This document shows positions 41,289-51,370 of a DNA stretch of 64,000 nucleotides, piece after piece; positions within the stretch are counted from its first letter, which is position 1; the number at the start of each line of letters is the position of its first letter. The notes beneath the pieces are model-generated. The model was not told where the DNA came from and did no database searches. It saw nothing but the letters and a program-made list of their open reading frames with translations. The position numbers were made by a program, and so were the translations under genes. The stretch covers positions 1 through 64,000 of the forward strand of contig JBAKBP010004305.1 of the NCBI GenBank assembly GCA_037953745.1, written 5' to 3'. Source of the stretch: Lithodes maja (taxonomy: Eukaryota; Arthropoda; Malacostraca; Decapoda; Lithodidae).

Positions 41289-42726
41289 GACTCCCTGCCT
41301 AGGCAAACTCTTTCGTCTCTGTCTATCCTCTAACGTCTTCCCTTCATGCTGGAAGTTTGCTCACATTCAACCTGTCCCAAAGAAGGGTGACCGCTCTCAA
41401 CCCTCCAACTATCGTCCAATTTCTCTTATCTCTTGTCTTTCTAAAGTTTTTGAAACTATTCTTGCTTCCAAATTTCTTAAGCATTTCTCTTCTCATAATC
41501 TGCTCTCAGATCGCCAGTATGGCTTCCTTAAGGGTCGCTCTACTGGTGATCTTCTTTCATATCTTACTAACTCTTGGTCATCCTCCTTTCGGGACTTCGG
41601 TGAGACTTTTTCTATTGCACTAGACATATCGAAAGCCTTCGATAGAGTCTGGCATAAATCTTTAATTTCTAAACTACCCTCCTTCGGTTTCTATCCCTCC
41701 ATCTGTGCCTTTGTCTCTAATTTCCTTTCCGGCCGTTCCATAGCCGCGGTTGTGGACGGCCATTGTTCACTTCCTCACCCTATAAACTCCGGTGTTCCTC
41801 AGGGCTCTATCCTATCTCCTATTCTCTTTCTAATTTTTATAAATGATCTCCTTAACTGTACCTTAATTCCCATCCATTCATACGCAGACGACTCAACCTT
41901 ACACTACTCCATTAGTTTTTCAGAATGCCCCAGCCAGCAATCCCTCAACGACAAACGTAATGAAGCCATAGAACTCTTAAATTCTGATCTAAATACTATT
42001 TCCAATTGGGGCAGAGAAAACCTTGTAAACTTTAATGCTTCCAAAACCCAATGTCTCCATCTATCTACCCGTCAGGATCTCCCAGCGGACTATCCCTTAT
42101 TCTTCAGCAATACAAAAATCAACCCTTCATCTTCTCTCAATATTCTTGGTGTCTCTTTTTCTTCTGCTCTCATTTGGAAGGACCATATTACCAGTCTTGC
42201 TAAGGCAGCCTCCCAGAAGCTGGGTGTGCTCAACCGCCTTAGGGGGTTCTTTTCCCCTGCACAGCTTCTTGCTCTGTACAGGGGCATAGTGCGCCCTTGT
42301 ATTGAGTATTGTTCACATGTGTGGGGAGGTTCCTCTCACACCGCTCTCCTAGACAAAGTTGAAAGGAAGGCCTTTCGTATCATTAACTCCTGTCCACTCA
42401 CCAACTCTCTGCAATCTCTCTCTCTCCGCCGCAATGTTGCATCTCTCTCGCTATTCTATCGCTACTATAATAATCAGTGTTCCTCAGAGCTATCCCAGTG
42501 CATACCACCTCCTTTACGTAGGGCACGTGGTACCCGTCTTGCAACTCAATCCCACCCCTACTCTGTGCAACTCTCCAACCCAAGAGTGAAACGTTACTCT
42601 CAAACTTTCTTCTACTCAACAGCTGAGCTCTGGAACTCTCTCCCAGAATCAGTCTTTCCCTCTTCCTATGACTTAAATTGCTTCAAACTCCGTGTGTCCA
42701 GGCATTTTGGCTCGAACGTCCCTTGA
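41289..42726 (+). pseudogene. Jockey-like LINE, 5'-truncated copy with open RT frame
   Basis: The frame is open for ~478 codons from just after a stop at the minisatellite border to TGA at 42724-42726. It holds SNYRPISLISCLSKVFETIL, ALDISKAFDRVWHKSLISKL, GVPQGSILSPILFLIFINDL and an intact SYADDS box near 41880, then the C-terminal domain ending FKLRVSRHFGSNVP. Because the N-terminal endonuclease is missing and no good start exists, it cannot make a working protein. It is the best-preserved copy of the family that is split at 27.9-32.5 kb. Confidence 0.87.
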
Positions 42727-42825
42727 TTTTGGCCCTGTCACTCTTTCAACTATGGGGGAGGCACTCGCTATAGGCAGTTATGCCTTTTGCCTCCCTCAAT
42801 CACATAGAAAAAAAAAGAAAAGAAA
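42727..42825 (+). other. Jockey-like LINE 3' untranslated end and A-rich tail
   Basis: TTTTGGCCCTGTCACTC ... CACATAG followed by an A-rich run at ~42807-42832, joining the minisatellite (GAGGGTGATGGGGG). Confidence 0.75.
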
Positions 42826-43565
42826 AAAAAAGAGGGTGATGGGGGAGAGGAGGGGTAAGAGCTGTTAAGGGTCAGAAGGTGTGTGGCTGTGAAGGTAGAG
42901 GGGGATGGGGGAGAGGAGGGGTAAGAGCTGTTATGGGTCAGAAGGTGTGTGGCTGTGAAGGTAGAGGGGGATGGGGGAGAGGAAGGGTAGAGCTGTTATG
43001 GGTCAGAAGGTGTGTGGCTGTGAAGGTAGAGGGGGATGGGGGAGAGGAGGGGTAAGAGCTGTTATGGGTCAGAAGGTGTGTGGCTGTGAAGGTAGAGGGG
43101 GATGGGGGAGAGGAAGGGTAGAGCTGTTATGGGTCAGAAGGTGTGTGGCTGTGAAGGTAGAGGGGGATGGGGGAGAGGAAGGGTAGAGCTGTTATGGGTC
43201 AGAAGGTGTGTGGCTGTGAAGGTAGAGGGGGATGGGGGAGAGGAAGGGTAGAGCTGTTATGGGTCAGAAGGTGTGTGGCTGTGAAGGTAGAGGGGGATGG
43301 GGGAGAGGAAGGGTAGAGCTGTTATGGGTCAGAAGGTGTGTGGCTGTGAAGGTAGAGGGGGATGGGGGAGAGGAAGGGTAGAGCTGTTATGGGTCAGAAG
43401 GTGTGTGGCTGTGAAGGTAGAGGGTGATCGGGGTGTGTGGTTGTGAAGGTAGAGGGTGATGGGGCAGAGGAGGGTAAGAGCTGTTAAGGGTCGGAAGGTG
43501 TGTGGCTGTGAAGGTAGAGGGTGATGGGGCAGAGGACGGGTAAGAGCTGTGAAGGGTCGGAAGGA
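42826..43565 (+). repeat. 66-bp minisatellite, block 3
   Basis: About eleven units. Most are a homogenised subtype (GGTCAGAAGG, GAAGGGTAGAGCTGTTATG) not found in blocks 1 and 2. Confidence 0.92.
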
Positions 43566-43759
43566 GGGGACAACTTGTTTGTAGGTAAATAACATATTTT
43601 CATCAGTTTTGTTAATATTATCATAATGATCCAAATTTGTATTAACACTGGTAATCTGTTACATTTGTAACACATGGAAAACGACATGATCAAAACACAA
43701 CACATTTGCAATCCATCAATGAAAATATTTGAGTAAATCCACAAAATACCGTGAATTAG

Positions 43760-43763
<4 letters not shown>

Positions 43764-43812
<49 letters not shown>
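43764..43812. repeat. (CT)n microsatellite
   Basis: About 49 bp of uninterrupted CT. Confidence 0.95.
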
Positions 43813-43815
<3 letters not shown>

Positions 43816-44170
43816 CTGTCTTATATGACAGTTAACCTCTTCTGTACCGGCGACGTCTTCTTAATTATATTCTAGCTATATATAATCAATCGGGGTAAAA
43901 AAACACATAGACCTAGTTGTAGTTTGGGGAAAAAAACATACCCGGTAGGTCCTCATATGTTAATTTTTTTGATTTTTTTTTTCTTCTAACAGATTGCCCA
44001 CAATATAAGCAACATTTTATGCAAACGGCTTTTTTCTATAAACATTTGTGGAACGTATACAATATATCGCTACGCGACAGAATATATTCATTTTTTTTGT
44101 CCGTTTAACTTTCATTATTATTTTTTGTTAATGTTCAATACCTGGAATGGTTTGCATGCAGTGGTTGTTG
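43813..44170. other. AT-rich DNA with an F4-like TTAA start
   Basis: GTTAACCTCTTCTGTACCGGCG at 43833 resembles the F4 terminus at 26677. A matching right end is not clear. No gene. Confidence 0.4.
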
Positions 44171-45072
44171 TTCTGCGCTTTGTGTTATACTATAGTTGGT
44201 TTGTGTTATACTATAGTTGGTTTGTGTTATACTATAGTTGGTTTGTGTTATACTATAGTTGGTTTGTGTTATACTATAGTTGGTTTGTGTTATACTATAG
44301 TTGGTTTGTGTTATACTATAGTTGGTTTGTGTTATACTATAGTTGGTTTGTGTTATACTATAGTTGGTTTGTGTTATACTATAGTTGGTTTGTGCTATAC
44401 TATAGTTGGTTTGTGTTATACTATAGTTGGTTTCTTCACTCCCCTGCAGTGATTCTCCTGTTATACTATAGTTGGTTTCTTCACTCCCCTGCAGTGATTC
44501 TCCTGTTATACTATAGTTGGTTTGTGTTATACTATAGTTGGTTTCTTCACTCCCCTGCAGTGATTCTCCTGTTATACTATAGTTGGTTTCTTCACTCCCC
44601 TGCAGTGATTCTCCTGTTATACTATAGTTGGTTTGTGTTATACTATAGTTGGTTTGTGTTATACTATAGTTGGTTTGTGTTATACTATAGTTGGTTTGTG
44701 TTATACTATAGTTGGTTTGTGTTATACTATAGTTGGTTTGTGTTATACTATAGTTGGTTTGTGTTATACTATAGTTGGTTTGTGTTATACTATAGTTGGT
44801 TTGTGTTATACTATAGATGGTTTGTGTTATACTATAGTTGGTTTGTGTTATACTATAGTTGGTTTGTGTTATACTATAGTTGGTTTGTGTTATACTATAG
44901 TTGGTTTGTGTTATACTATAGTTGGTTTGTGTTATACTATAGTTGGTTTGTGTTATACTATAGTTGGTTTGTGTTATACTATAGTTGGTTTGTGTTATAC
45001 TATAGTTGGTTTGTGTTATACTATAGTTGGTTTGTGTTATACTATAGTTGGTTTGTGTTATACTATAGTTGG
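44171..45072 (+). repeat. Compound 21-bp / 45-bp satellite, left part
   Basis: The short unit A is TATACTATAGTTGGTTT plus GTGT (21 bp). The long unit B has the same 17-bp core plus CTTCACTCCCCTGCAGTGAT and TCTCCTGT (45 bp). The order is ~12 A, B, B, A, B, B, then ~20 A. Both lengths are multiples of three, hence a long false frame of FVLYYSW repeats. Confidence 0.95.
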
Positions 45073-45080
45073 TATAGCAT

Positions 45081-45287
45081 ATGTCTTTTTCTCCTTCTGC
45101 ATCTCTAATTTTTTCAAATGGCGTAGGGATGCGGCGACCCCAACGCCCGCCACTTTCTGGTGCAGGTAGCCTCCTCTGTGGTGGAGGGGTGAGAAATTTC
45201 CACCACCGCTTTTCTCCGGTGAGACGTAGAAGTCGGCTAAAGGGGATCGGGGGCGGGGGGCCTGGTATCCTTCTCCCCTTAAATTAA
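45081..45287 (+). CDS. Possible short ORF1 of the RTE LINE
   Basis: 68 codons from ATG 45081, Arg- and Gly-rich toward the end (RFSPVRRRSRLKGIGGGGPG), stopping at TAA 45285-45287. The endonuclease frame opens at 45283, so the two frames overlap by a few bases. Some RTE elements have a small ORF1 overlapping ORF2, which is the basis for the call. No domain is recognisable and it may be only leader sequence. Confidence 0.35.
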   Translation: MSFSPSASLIFSNGVGMRRPQRPPLSGAGSLLCGGGVRNFHHRFSPVRRRSRLKGIGGGGPGILLPLN

Positions 45288-48200
45288 TCTACCAAAAAAA
45301 CGAGACAGAGATAGGGGCGAGGGAACGCGTTCGTGGTCCCGGACCCTGAGAGTAGGAGCTTTGAATGTGCGTGGATGTGGTGCGAGTGAGAAGCGAGAGG
45401 ATATTGGAAGGTTATTTGAAAGAAGGATGTATGATGTCCTTGCACTGAATGAAACAAAGATGAAAGGAAAGGGAGAAGTGGATTTTGGAAACGTGATCGG
45501 TAGAAAGTCTGGAGTAGACGAGGGAGTCAGGGGGAAAGAAGGAGTGGCTATTATTGTGAAGGAGGAGTTGAGAGAGTTTATAAAAGAGTGGAAAGAGGTG
45601 TCATCAAGGCTAATGTGGGTGAGAATGCGGTTTAAGGGTGAAAGGTGGGTTTTTGTTAGTGCGTATGGACCAGGAAGTGAAAGAGAGTTAGACGAGGTAG
45701 AGGGTTTCTGGGAGGATTTGAGAGATTGTCTGCAAGGGTTTGATGAAAATGAAAATGTTATAGTTTTAGGGGACCTAAATGCTAGGGTAGGAAATGAGCC
45801 TGTTGAGGGAGTCATCGGTAGTTTTGGTGTGGATGGTGTAAACGAGAGTGGAGAAAGACTGAAAAATGTATGTGAAGAGTGTAGATTGAGTGTAGGTAAT
45901 ACGTTCTTCAAAAAAAGGCGTATACACAAGTACACCTGGCACAGACTTGTGAGGGGAGAGACTGTAGAGAGGGCATTGATGGATTATGTGCTGGTGACAA
46001 GGGAAAGATTGTGTAGACTGCTGGATGTGAATGTGATGAGAGGTGAGGCGGAGGGTATGTCAGATCATTACCTGGTGGAGGGAAAGCTAAGAGTTAAGAG
46101 TTACAGGAGAATAAGAGACAAGCGTGAAGTAAGAGAGGTAATAAAAGTTAGTGAGTTAGAGAAGAGTGAAAAAGAGAGGGAGTACAAGGAAAGACTAAAT
46201 GAAAAGTGGATGGAAGTGAGAGAGATGGAAGAGAGAGAAGTAGAGATTGAATGGCAACAGTTTAAGGAAGGAGTGAAAGCAAGTGCAGAGGTAGTATGTG
46301 GCACAAGGAAAGTAGGAGGCAGAGGTATCAGGAAGGGAAGCGAGTGGTGGAATGATACGGTGAGAAAGGCAGTTGAGGAGAAGAGACAGTATTTTGAGAG
46401 GGTTTTACAGGATGGTAGTGTTGAGGTATGGGAGAGGTACAAGGAGAAAAGGAGAGAGGCAAAACGGAAAATTAGAGAAGCGAAAAAAGATGCAAACGAA
46501 AGGTGGGGCCAAAGGCTGAGTGAGAATTTTGAAGAACGAAAGAAGATGTTCTGGAAGGAGGTAAATAAAGTAAGGAAAGGAGGACAAAAGAGGGAAGAGT
46601 CAGTGAAAGATGAAAATGGAGAATTACTAGTGGAACCAGTTGAAGTGAGGAAAAGATATGCCGAGTATTTTGAATCTTTGTTAAATACAAGAGATGGAAG
46701 AGAAGCAGTGATTGAAGCAGAGGTGGATGGAGATAGGTTACCCAGGCCACCCAGGTGGCAGGGAATGAATGAAAGGATTGAGGAAAATGAGGTAAAAGAA
46801 GCAGTGAAACAAATGAGAGCGGGAAAAGCAGAAGGTTTGGATGGTATTGCTGTGGAGTGTATAAAGAAGGGTGGAGATGTGATAATAGATTGGTTGGTGA
46901 GACTTTTCAATGTGTGCTTTGCTGTGTCAATGGTACCAATAGACTGGAAGAGTGCATGTATTGTGCCGTTGTACAAGGGGAAGGGAGATCGGCAGGAGTG
47001 TTCAAGTTATAGAGGTATTAGTTTATTGTCAGTGGTTGGAAAGCTGTATGGCAGGGTGTTGATAGAGAGGATAATAAAGTATACGGAAGTTGCAATAGGA
47101 GAAGAACAGTGCGGTTTTAGGAGGGGAAGAGGGTGCGTGGATCAGATGTTTGCAGTAAGACAGTTATGCGAGAAGTATTTAGAGAAGCATAAGGAGATAT
47201 TTTGGGCTTTTATGGACTTGGAAAAAGCGTATGATCGTGTGGACCGTGAAGCAATGTGGAAGGTGTTAAGGATTTATGAAATAGGAGGAAATTTGTTAGA
47301 AGCAGTTAAGAGTTTTTATGAAGGGAGCAGAGCATGTGTGAGAGTAGGAAATGGTGAGTTGAGTGAATGGTTTGAGGTAAAGGTAGGTTTGCGACAGGGT
47401 TGTGTAATGTCACCATGGCTGTTTAATATGTTTATGGATGGTGTGGTGAGGGAGGTGAAAAGGAGAACTATGGGAAGAGGATTGGGTTTAGTAGGAAAGA
47501 ATGGTAGAGATTGGGAGTTGAATCAGTTGCTGTTCGCTGATGACACAGCATTGGTGGCGGATTCTGATGAGAAACTGCAGCAGGTAGTCAAAGAGTTTGG
47601 TGTGGTTTGTGGAAGGAGGAAACTGAAGGTGAACGTCAATAAAAGTAAAGTAATGGTGTGTAATAGGGGAGAGCATAGGGTGAATCTAGATGTGAGGCTG
47701 GATGGGGAAATATTGGAACAAGTAGAGTGTTTTAAATATCTAGGAGGAACAATAAGCAGGAGTGGAGGTATGGAAGTGGAGGTAAAACAGAGAGTGTGTG
47801 AAGGAAGGAAGGTTTTCGGAGCAATGGGAAGTATGTGGAAGACGAGAAATCTCGGAGTGAAAGTAAAAAGCGCACTGTATCAAGGAATTGTTGTGCCAAC
47901 AGTGATGTATGGGGCTGAGACATGGGCTCTGAAGAAAAAGGAGAAAAGAGGGCTGGATGTGATGGAGATGAGCTGCTTGAGGAGTATGTGTGGAGTTACT
48001 CGTAGAGACAGATTGAGGAATGAAGAGATACGTAGGAGAGTGGGGCAGCAGGAACATTTGTCAGCCAGAGTGGACAGAAGGGTGCTGAGCTGGTATGGTC
48101 ATGTTGAACGAATGGGAGATGAAAGGCTTACAAAGAGAATATGTGAGTCGGATACAAGGGGAGATAGAAGGGCAGGAAGACCCCCATTGAGATGGAGAGA

Positions 48201-48300
48201 CTGTGTAAGAAAGGCTTTGGATGATAGAGGAATGACTATAGATCAGGCAGGGGAAGTGGTGGTGGACAAGAGTGAATGGAGAATGCTTGTGAATAGTTGA
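45283..48300 (+). CDS. RTE-clade endonuclease-reverse transcriptase (intact)
   Basis: Open from the codon after TAA 45280-45282 to TGA 48298-48300. Residues below count from the TTG at 45361. APE endonuclease: TLRVGALNVRG just at the start, ALNETKMKG (~28), VLGDLNARVGN (~138) and SDHYLVEG (~235). A charged helical linker is followed by RT: LDGIAVECIKKGG, FMDLEKAYDRVD (~617), GLRQGCVMSPWLFNMF and LLFADDTALV (~722-731). The C-terminal domain holds YGAETWALKK, SWYGHVERMG and RAGRPPLRWRDCV. No ATG occurs before the endonuclease; the first in-frame ATG (45427) would remove the catalytic-Asn strand. The start is therefore uncertain. Function: nicking target DNA and copying its own RNA there. Likely competent at protein level. 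Confidence 0.9.
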   Translation: MNLPKKRDRDRGEGTRSWSRTLRVGALNVRGCGASEKREDIGRLFERRMYDVLALNETKMKGKGEVDFGNVIGRKSGVDEGVRGKEGVAIIVKEELREFIKEWKEVSSRLMWVRMRFKGERWVFVSAYGPGSERELDEVEGFWEDLRDCLQGFDENENVIVLGDLNARVGNEPVEGVIGSFGVDGVNESGERLKNVCEECRLSVGNTFFKKRRIHKYTWHRLVRGETVERALMDYVLVTRERLCRLLDVNVMRGEAEGMSDHYLVEGKLRVKSYRRIRDKREVREVIKVSELEKSEKEREYKERLNEKWMEVREMEEREVEIEWQQFKEGVKASAEVVCGTRKVGGRGIRKGSEWWNDTVRKAVEEKRQYFERVLQDGSVEVWERYKEKRREAKRKIREAKKDANERWGQRLSENFEERKKMFWKEVNKVRKGGQKREESVKDENGELLVEPVEVRKRYAEYFESLLNTRDGREAVIEAEVDGDRLPRPPRWQGMNERIEENEVKEAVKQMRAGKAEGLDGIAVECIKKGGDVIIDWLVRLFNVCFAVSMVPIDWKSACIVPLYKGKGDRQECSSYRGISLLSVVGKLYGRVLIERIIKYTEVAIGEEQCGFRRGRGCVDQMFAVRQLCEKYLEKHKEIFWAFMDLEKAYDRVDREAMWKVLRIYEIGGNLLEAVKSFYEGSRACVRVGNGELSEWFEVKVGLRQGCVMSPWLFNMFMDGVVREVKRRTMGRGLGLVGKNGRDWELNQLLFADDTALVADSDEKLQQVVKEFGVVCGRRKLKVNVNKSKVMVCNRGEHRVNLDVRLDGEILEQVECFKYLGGTISRSGGMEVEVKQRVCEGRKVFGAMGSMWKTRNLGVKVKSALYQGIVVPTVMYGAETWALKKKEKRGLDVMEMSCLRSMCGVTRRDRLRNEEIRRRVGQQEHLSARVDRRVLSWYGHVERMGDERLTKRICESDTRGDRRAGRPPLRWRDCVRKALDDRGMTIDQAGEVVVDKSEWRMLVNS

Positions 48301-48690
48301 GTGAACACGTGGTCATTTGGAGTAAGGGGTCGGGCGCAAGTTGGACTAGATAATAGTCCATCAGGCGCCTGGCCCGGGGAGACGATTAATATGAAGGGTG
48401 TGCCTGGAAGTGTGGTGGGAGGGCTTGTGGCTTTGGCTCCGCTGCATGTCTGCCTGCCGAGATCGGAACCTCTCCGGGTGGTCAGGGGCCGGGGGAGTGC
48501 TGGAGCGACCTTGGTAACCCTGGTCTCTGGGTCTTCTCCTGGGTGACCTGGATGTGTGAGAGTTTGTGTTTTTTATCTGTGTTTATTTTTTGTTTTATGA
48601 TGTTTTTGTGTTTTCCCTGTTCTTGCTCTGTCTTGAGTCGGCTACCCCCAAAATGGGGATTGGGCCTGAGCATATAGATAGATAGATAGA
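48301..48690 (+). other. RTE LINE 3' untranslated region and (TAGA)n tail
   Basis: GC-rich first half (GGCGCCTGGCCCGGGGAGAC), then CCCCCAAAATGGGGATTGGG and five TAGA units at 48675-48694. The CCCC AAAA TGGGG inverted stretch could fold as a small hairpin near the RT start point. Confidence 0.7.
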
Positions 48691-50960
48691 TAGTTGGTTT
48701 GTTTTATACTATAGTTGGTTTGTGTTATACTATAGTTGGTTTGTGTTATACTATAGTTGGTTTGTGTTATACTATAGTTGGTTTGTGTTATACTATAGTT
48801 GGTTTGTGTTATACTATAGTTGGTTTGTGTTATACTATAGTTGGTTTGTGTTATACTATAGTTGGTTTGTGTTATACTATAGTTGGTTTGTATTATACTA
48901 TAGTTGGTTTGTGTTATACTATAGTTGGTTTGTGTTATACTATAGTTGGTTTGTCTTATACTATAGTTGGTTTGTGTTATACTATAGTTGGTTTGTGTTA
49001 TACTATAGTTGGTTTGTGTTATACTATAGTTGGTTTGTGTTATACTATAGTTGGTTTGTATTATACTATAGTTGGTTTGTGTTATACTATAGTTGGTTTG
49101 TGTTATACTATAGTTGGTTTGTCTTATACTATAGTTGGTTTGTGTTATACTATAGTTGGTTTCTTCACTCCCCTGCAGTGATTCTCCTGTTATACTATAG
49201 TTGGTTTCTTCACTCCCCTGCAGTGATTCTCCTGTTATACTATAGTTGGTTTCTTCACTCCCCTGCAGTGATTCTCCTGTTATACTATAGTTGGTTTCTT
49301 CACTCCCCTGCAGTGATTCTCCTGTTATACTATAGTTGGTTTCTTCACTCCCCTGCAGTGATTCTCCTGTTATACTATAGTTGGTTTCTTCACTCCCCTG
49401 CAGTGATTCTCCTGTTATACTATAGTTGGTTTCTTCACTCCCCTGCAGTGATTCTCCTGTTATACTATAGTTGGTTTCTTCACTCCCCTGCAGTGATTCT
49501 CCTGTTATACTATAGTTGGTTTGTGTTATACTATAGTTGGTTTGTGTTATACTATAGTTGGTTTCTTCACTCCCCTGCAGTGATTCTCCTGTTATACTAT
49601 AGTTGGTTTCTTCACTCCCCTGCAGTGATTCTCCTGTTATACTATAGTTGGTTTCTTCACTCCCCTGCAGTGATTCTCCTGTTATACTATAGTTGGTTTC
49701 TTCACTCCCCTGCAGTGATTCTCCTGTTATACTATAGTTGGTTTCTTCACTCCCCTGCAGTGATTCTCCTGTTATACTATAGTTGGTTTCTTCACTCCCC
49801 TGCAGTGATTCTCCTGTTATACTATAGTTGGTTTGTGTTATACTATAGTTGGTTTGTGTTATACTATAGTTGGTTTGTGTTATACTATAGTTGGTTTGTG
49901 TTATACTATAGTTGGTTTGTGTTATACTATAGTTGGTTTGTGTTATACTATAGTTGGTTTGTGTTATACTATAGTTGGTTTGTGTTATACTATAGTTGGT
50001 TTGTGTTATACTATAGTTGGTTTGTGTTATACTATAGTTGGTTTGTGTTATACTATAGTTGGTTTGTGTTATACTATAGTTGGTTTGTGTTATACTATAG
50101 TTGGTTTGTGTTATACTATAGTTGGTTTGTGTTATACTATAGTTGGTTTGTGTTACTATAGTTGGTTTGTGTTATACTATAGTTGGTTTGTGTTATACTA
50201 TAGTTGGTTTCTTCACTCCCCTGCAGTGATTCTCCTGTTATACTATAGTTGGTTTCTTCACTCCCCTGCAGTGATTCTCCTGTTATACTATAGTTGGTTT
50301 CTTCACTCCCCTGCAGTGATTCTCCTGTTATACTATAGTTGGTTTCTTCACTCCCCTGCAGTGATTCTCCTGTTATACTATAGTTGGTTTCTTCACTCCC
50401 CTGCAGTGATTCTCCTGTTATACTATAGTTGGTTTCTTCACTCCCCTGCAGTGATTCTCCTGTTATACTATACTGTAGTTGGTTTGTGTTATACTATAGT
50501 TGGTTTGTGTTATACTATAGTTGGTTTCTTCACTCCCCTGCAGTGATTCTCCTGTTATACTATAGTTGGTTTCTTGACTCCCCTGCAGTGATTCTCCTGT
50601 TATACTATAGTTGGTTTCTTCACTCCCCTGCAGTGATTCTCCTGTTATACTATAGTTGGTTTCTTCACTCCCCTGCAGTGATTCTCCTGTTTTACTATAG
50701 TTGGTTTCTTCACTCCCCTACAGTGATTCTCCTGTTATACTATAGTTGGTTTCTTCACTCCCCTGCAGTGATTCTCCTGTTATACTATAGTTGGTTTCTT
50801 CACTCCCCTGCAGTGATTCTCCTGTTATACTATAGTTGGTTTCTTCACTCCCCTGCAGTGATTCTCCTGTTATACTATAGTTGGTTTCTTCACTCCCCTG
50901 CAGTGATTCTCCTGTTATACTATAGTTGGTTTCTTCACTCCCCTGCAGTGATTCTCCTGT
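48691..50960 (+). repeat. Compound 21-bp / 45-bp satellite, right part
   Basis: Same units as 44171-45072. Approximate order: ~21 A, 8 B, 2 A, 6 B, ~16 A, 6 B, 2-3 A, 10 B. A single-unit deletion (TGTTACTATAG at ~50154) and a variant TATACTATACTGTAG near 50465 break the false frame. The edge is sharp at 50960 (CTCCTGT then CAACTCTTGTATCC). Confidence 0.95.
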
Positions 50961-51370
50961 CAACTCTTGTATCCGACACACTGGTATGTTTTGTATTACC
51001 CCGACTATTGACATGCAATTGGGGGTAATAAACAACAACTCTAGCATAAATTATGAGTATATATATATATATTTGTTTTTTACCCCGACTATTAACATGC
51101 AATTGGGGTAATAAAAAATAGACCACACCGAGATTGTACAGAATACAATGATCACACAATTGAATGATGTGTGCCACAATAGGTCACCCATTCTCTGCAG
51201 AGGAGCAGTAGTTATATCTCTGGTGTCATTTACGTCCATATTTTGCAATGCTTTTTTTTTTTTTTTTTTACCCCATACGTGATCAGTTTTTACCCCTTTG
51301 GCCGGGGTAATACAAAATATGTTTATTCTTTAATACCTGGTTATTCTAATGTGTTAGGCTATATTTACTG
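50961..51370. other. Intergenic with paired TACCCCGACTATT repeats
   Basis: TTACCCCGACTATTGACATG at 50997 and TACCCCGACTATTAACATGC at 51081 form a direct repeat, each followed by AATTGGGG(G)TAATAAA, itself an inverted match of the TTACCCC start. Short MITE-like hairpins are possible. No gene. Confidence 0.5.

Larger units (their letters stand above)
45073..48690 (+). mobile_element. Complete RTE-clade LINE inserted in the satellite
   Basis: 3.6 kb from ATAGCATATG to a (TAGA)n tail. The satellite resumes with ATAGTTGGTTTG, so ATAGTTGGT appears on both sides as a probable target duplication. It has a 5' leader, a possible short first frame (45081-45287), an intact endonuclease-RT frame and a ~370-nt 3' untranslated region. 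It is the only LINE in the window with every catalytic motif and no internal stop. Confidence 0.9.

Noticed and set aside
40629..41306. 225-codon proline-rich protein on the minus strand
   Set aside because: It is the 66-bp minisatellite read in one of several open frames.
44125..45108. 327-codon frame of FVLYYSW repeats
   Set aside because: By-product of 21-bp and 45-bp satellite periods. Two other frames are equally open and there is no start context or conservation.
46101..46976. 291-codon minus-strand gene
   Set aside because: It is antisense to the intact RTE polyprotein and mirrors its charged linker.
48722..50161. 479-codon and overlapping 237-codon repeat proteins
   Set aside because: Same satellite artefact. 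Frames shift wherever a unit carries an indel.
49162..50960. CRISPR-like repeat/spacer look of the A/B units
   Set aside because: Repeat and intervening parts are both repetitive, there are no unique spacers or cas genes, and the DNA is eukaryotic.
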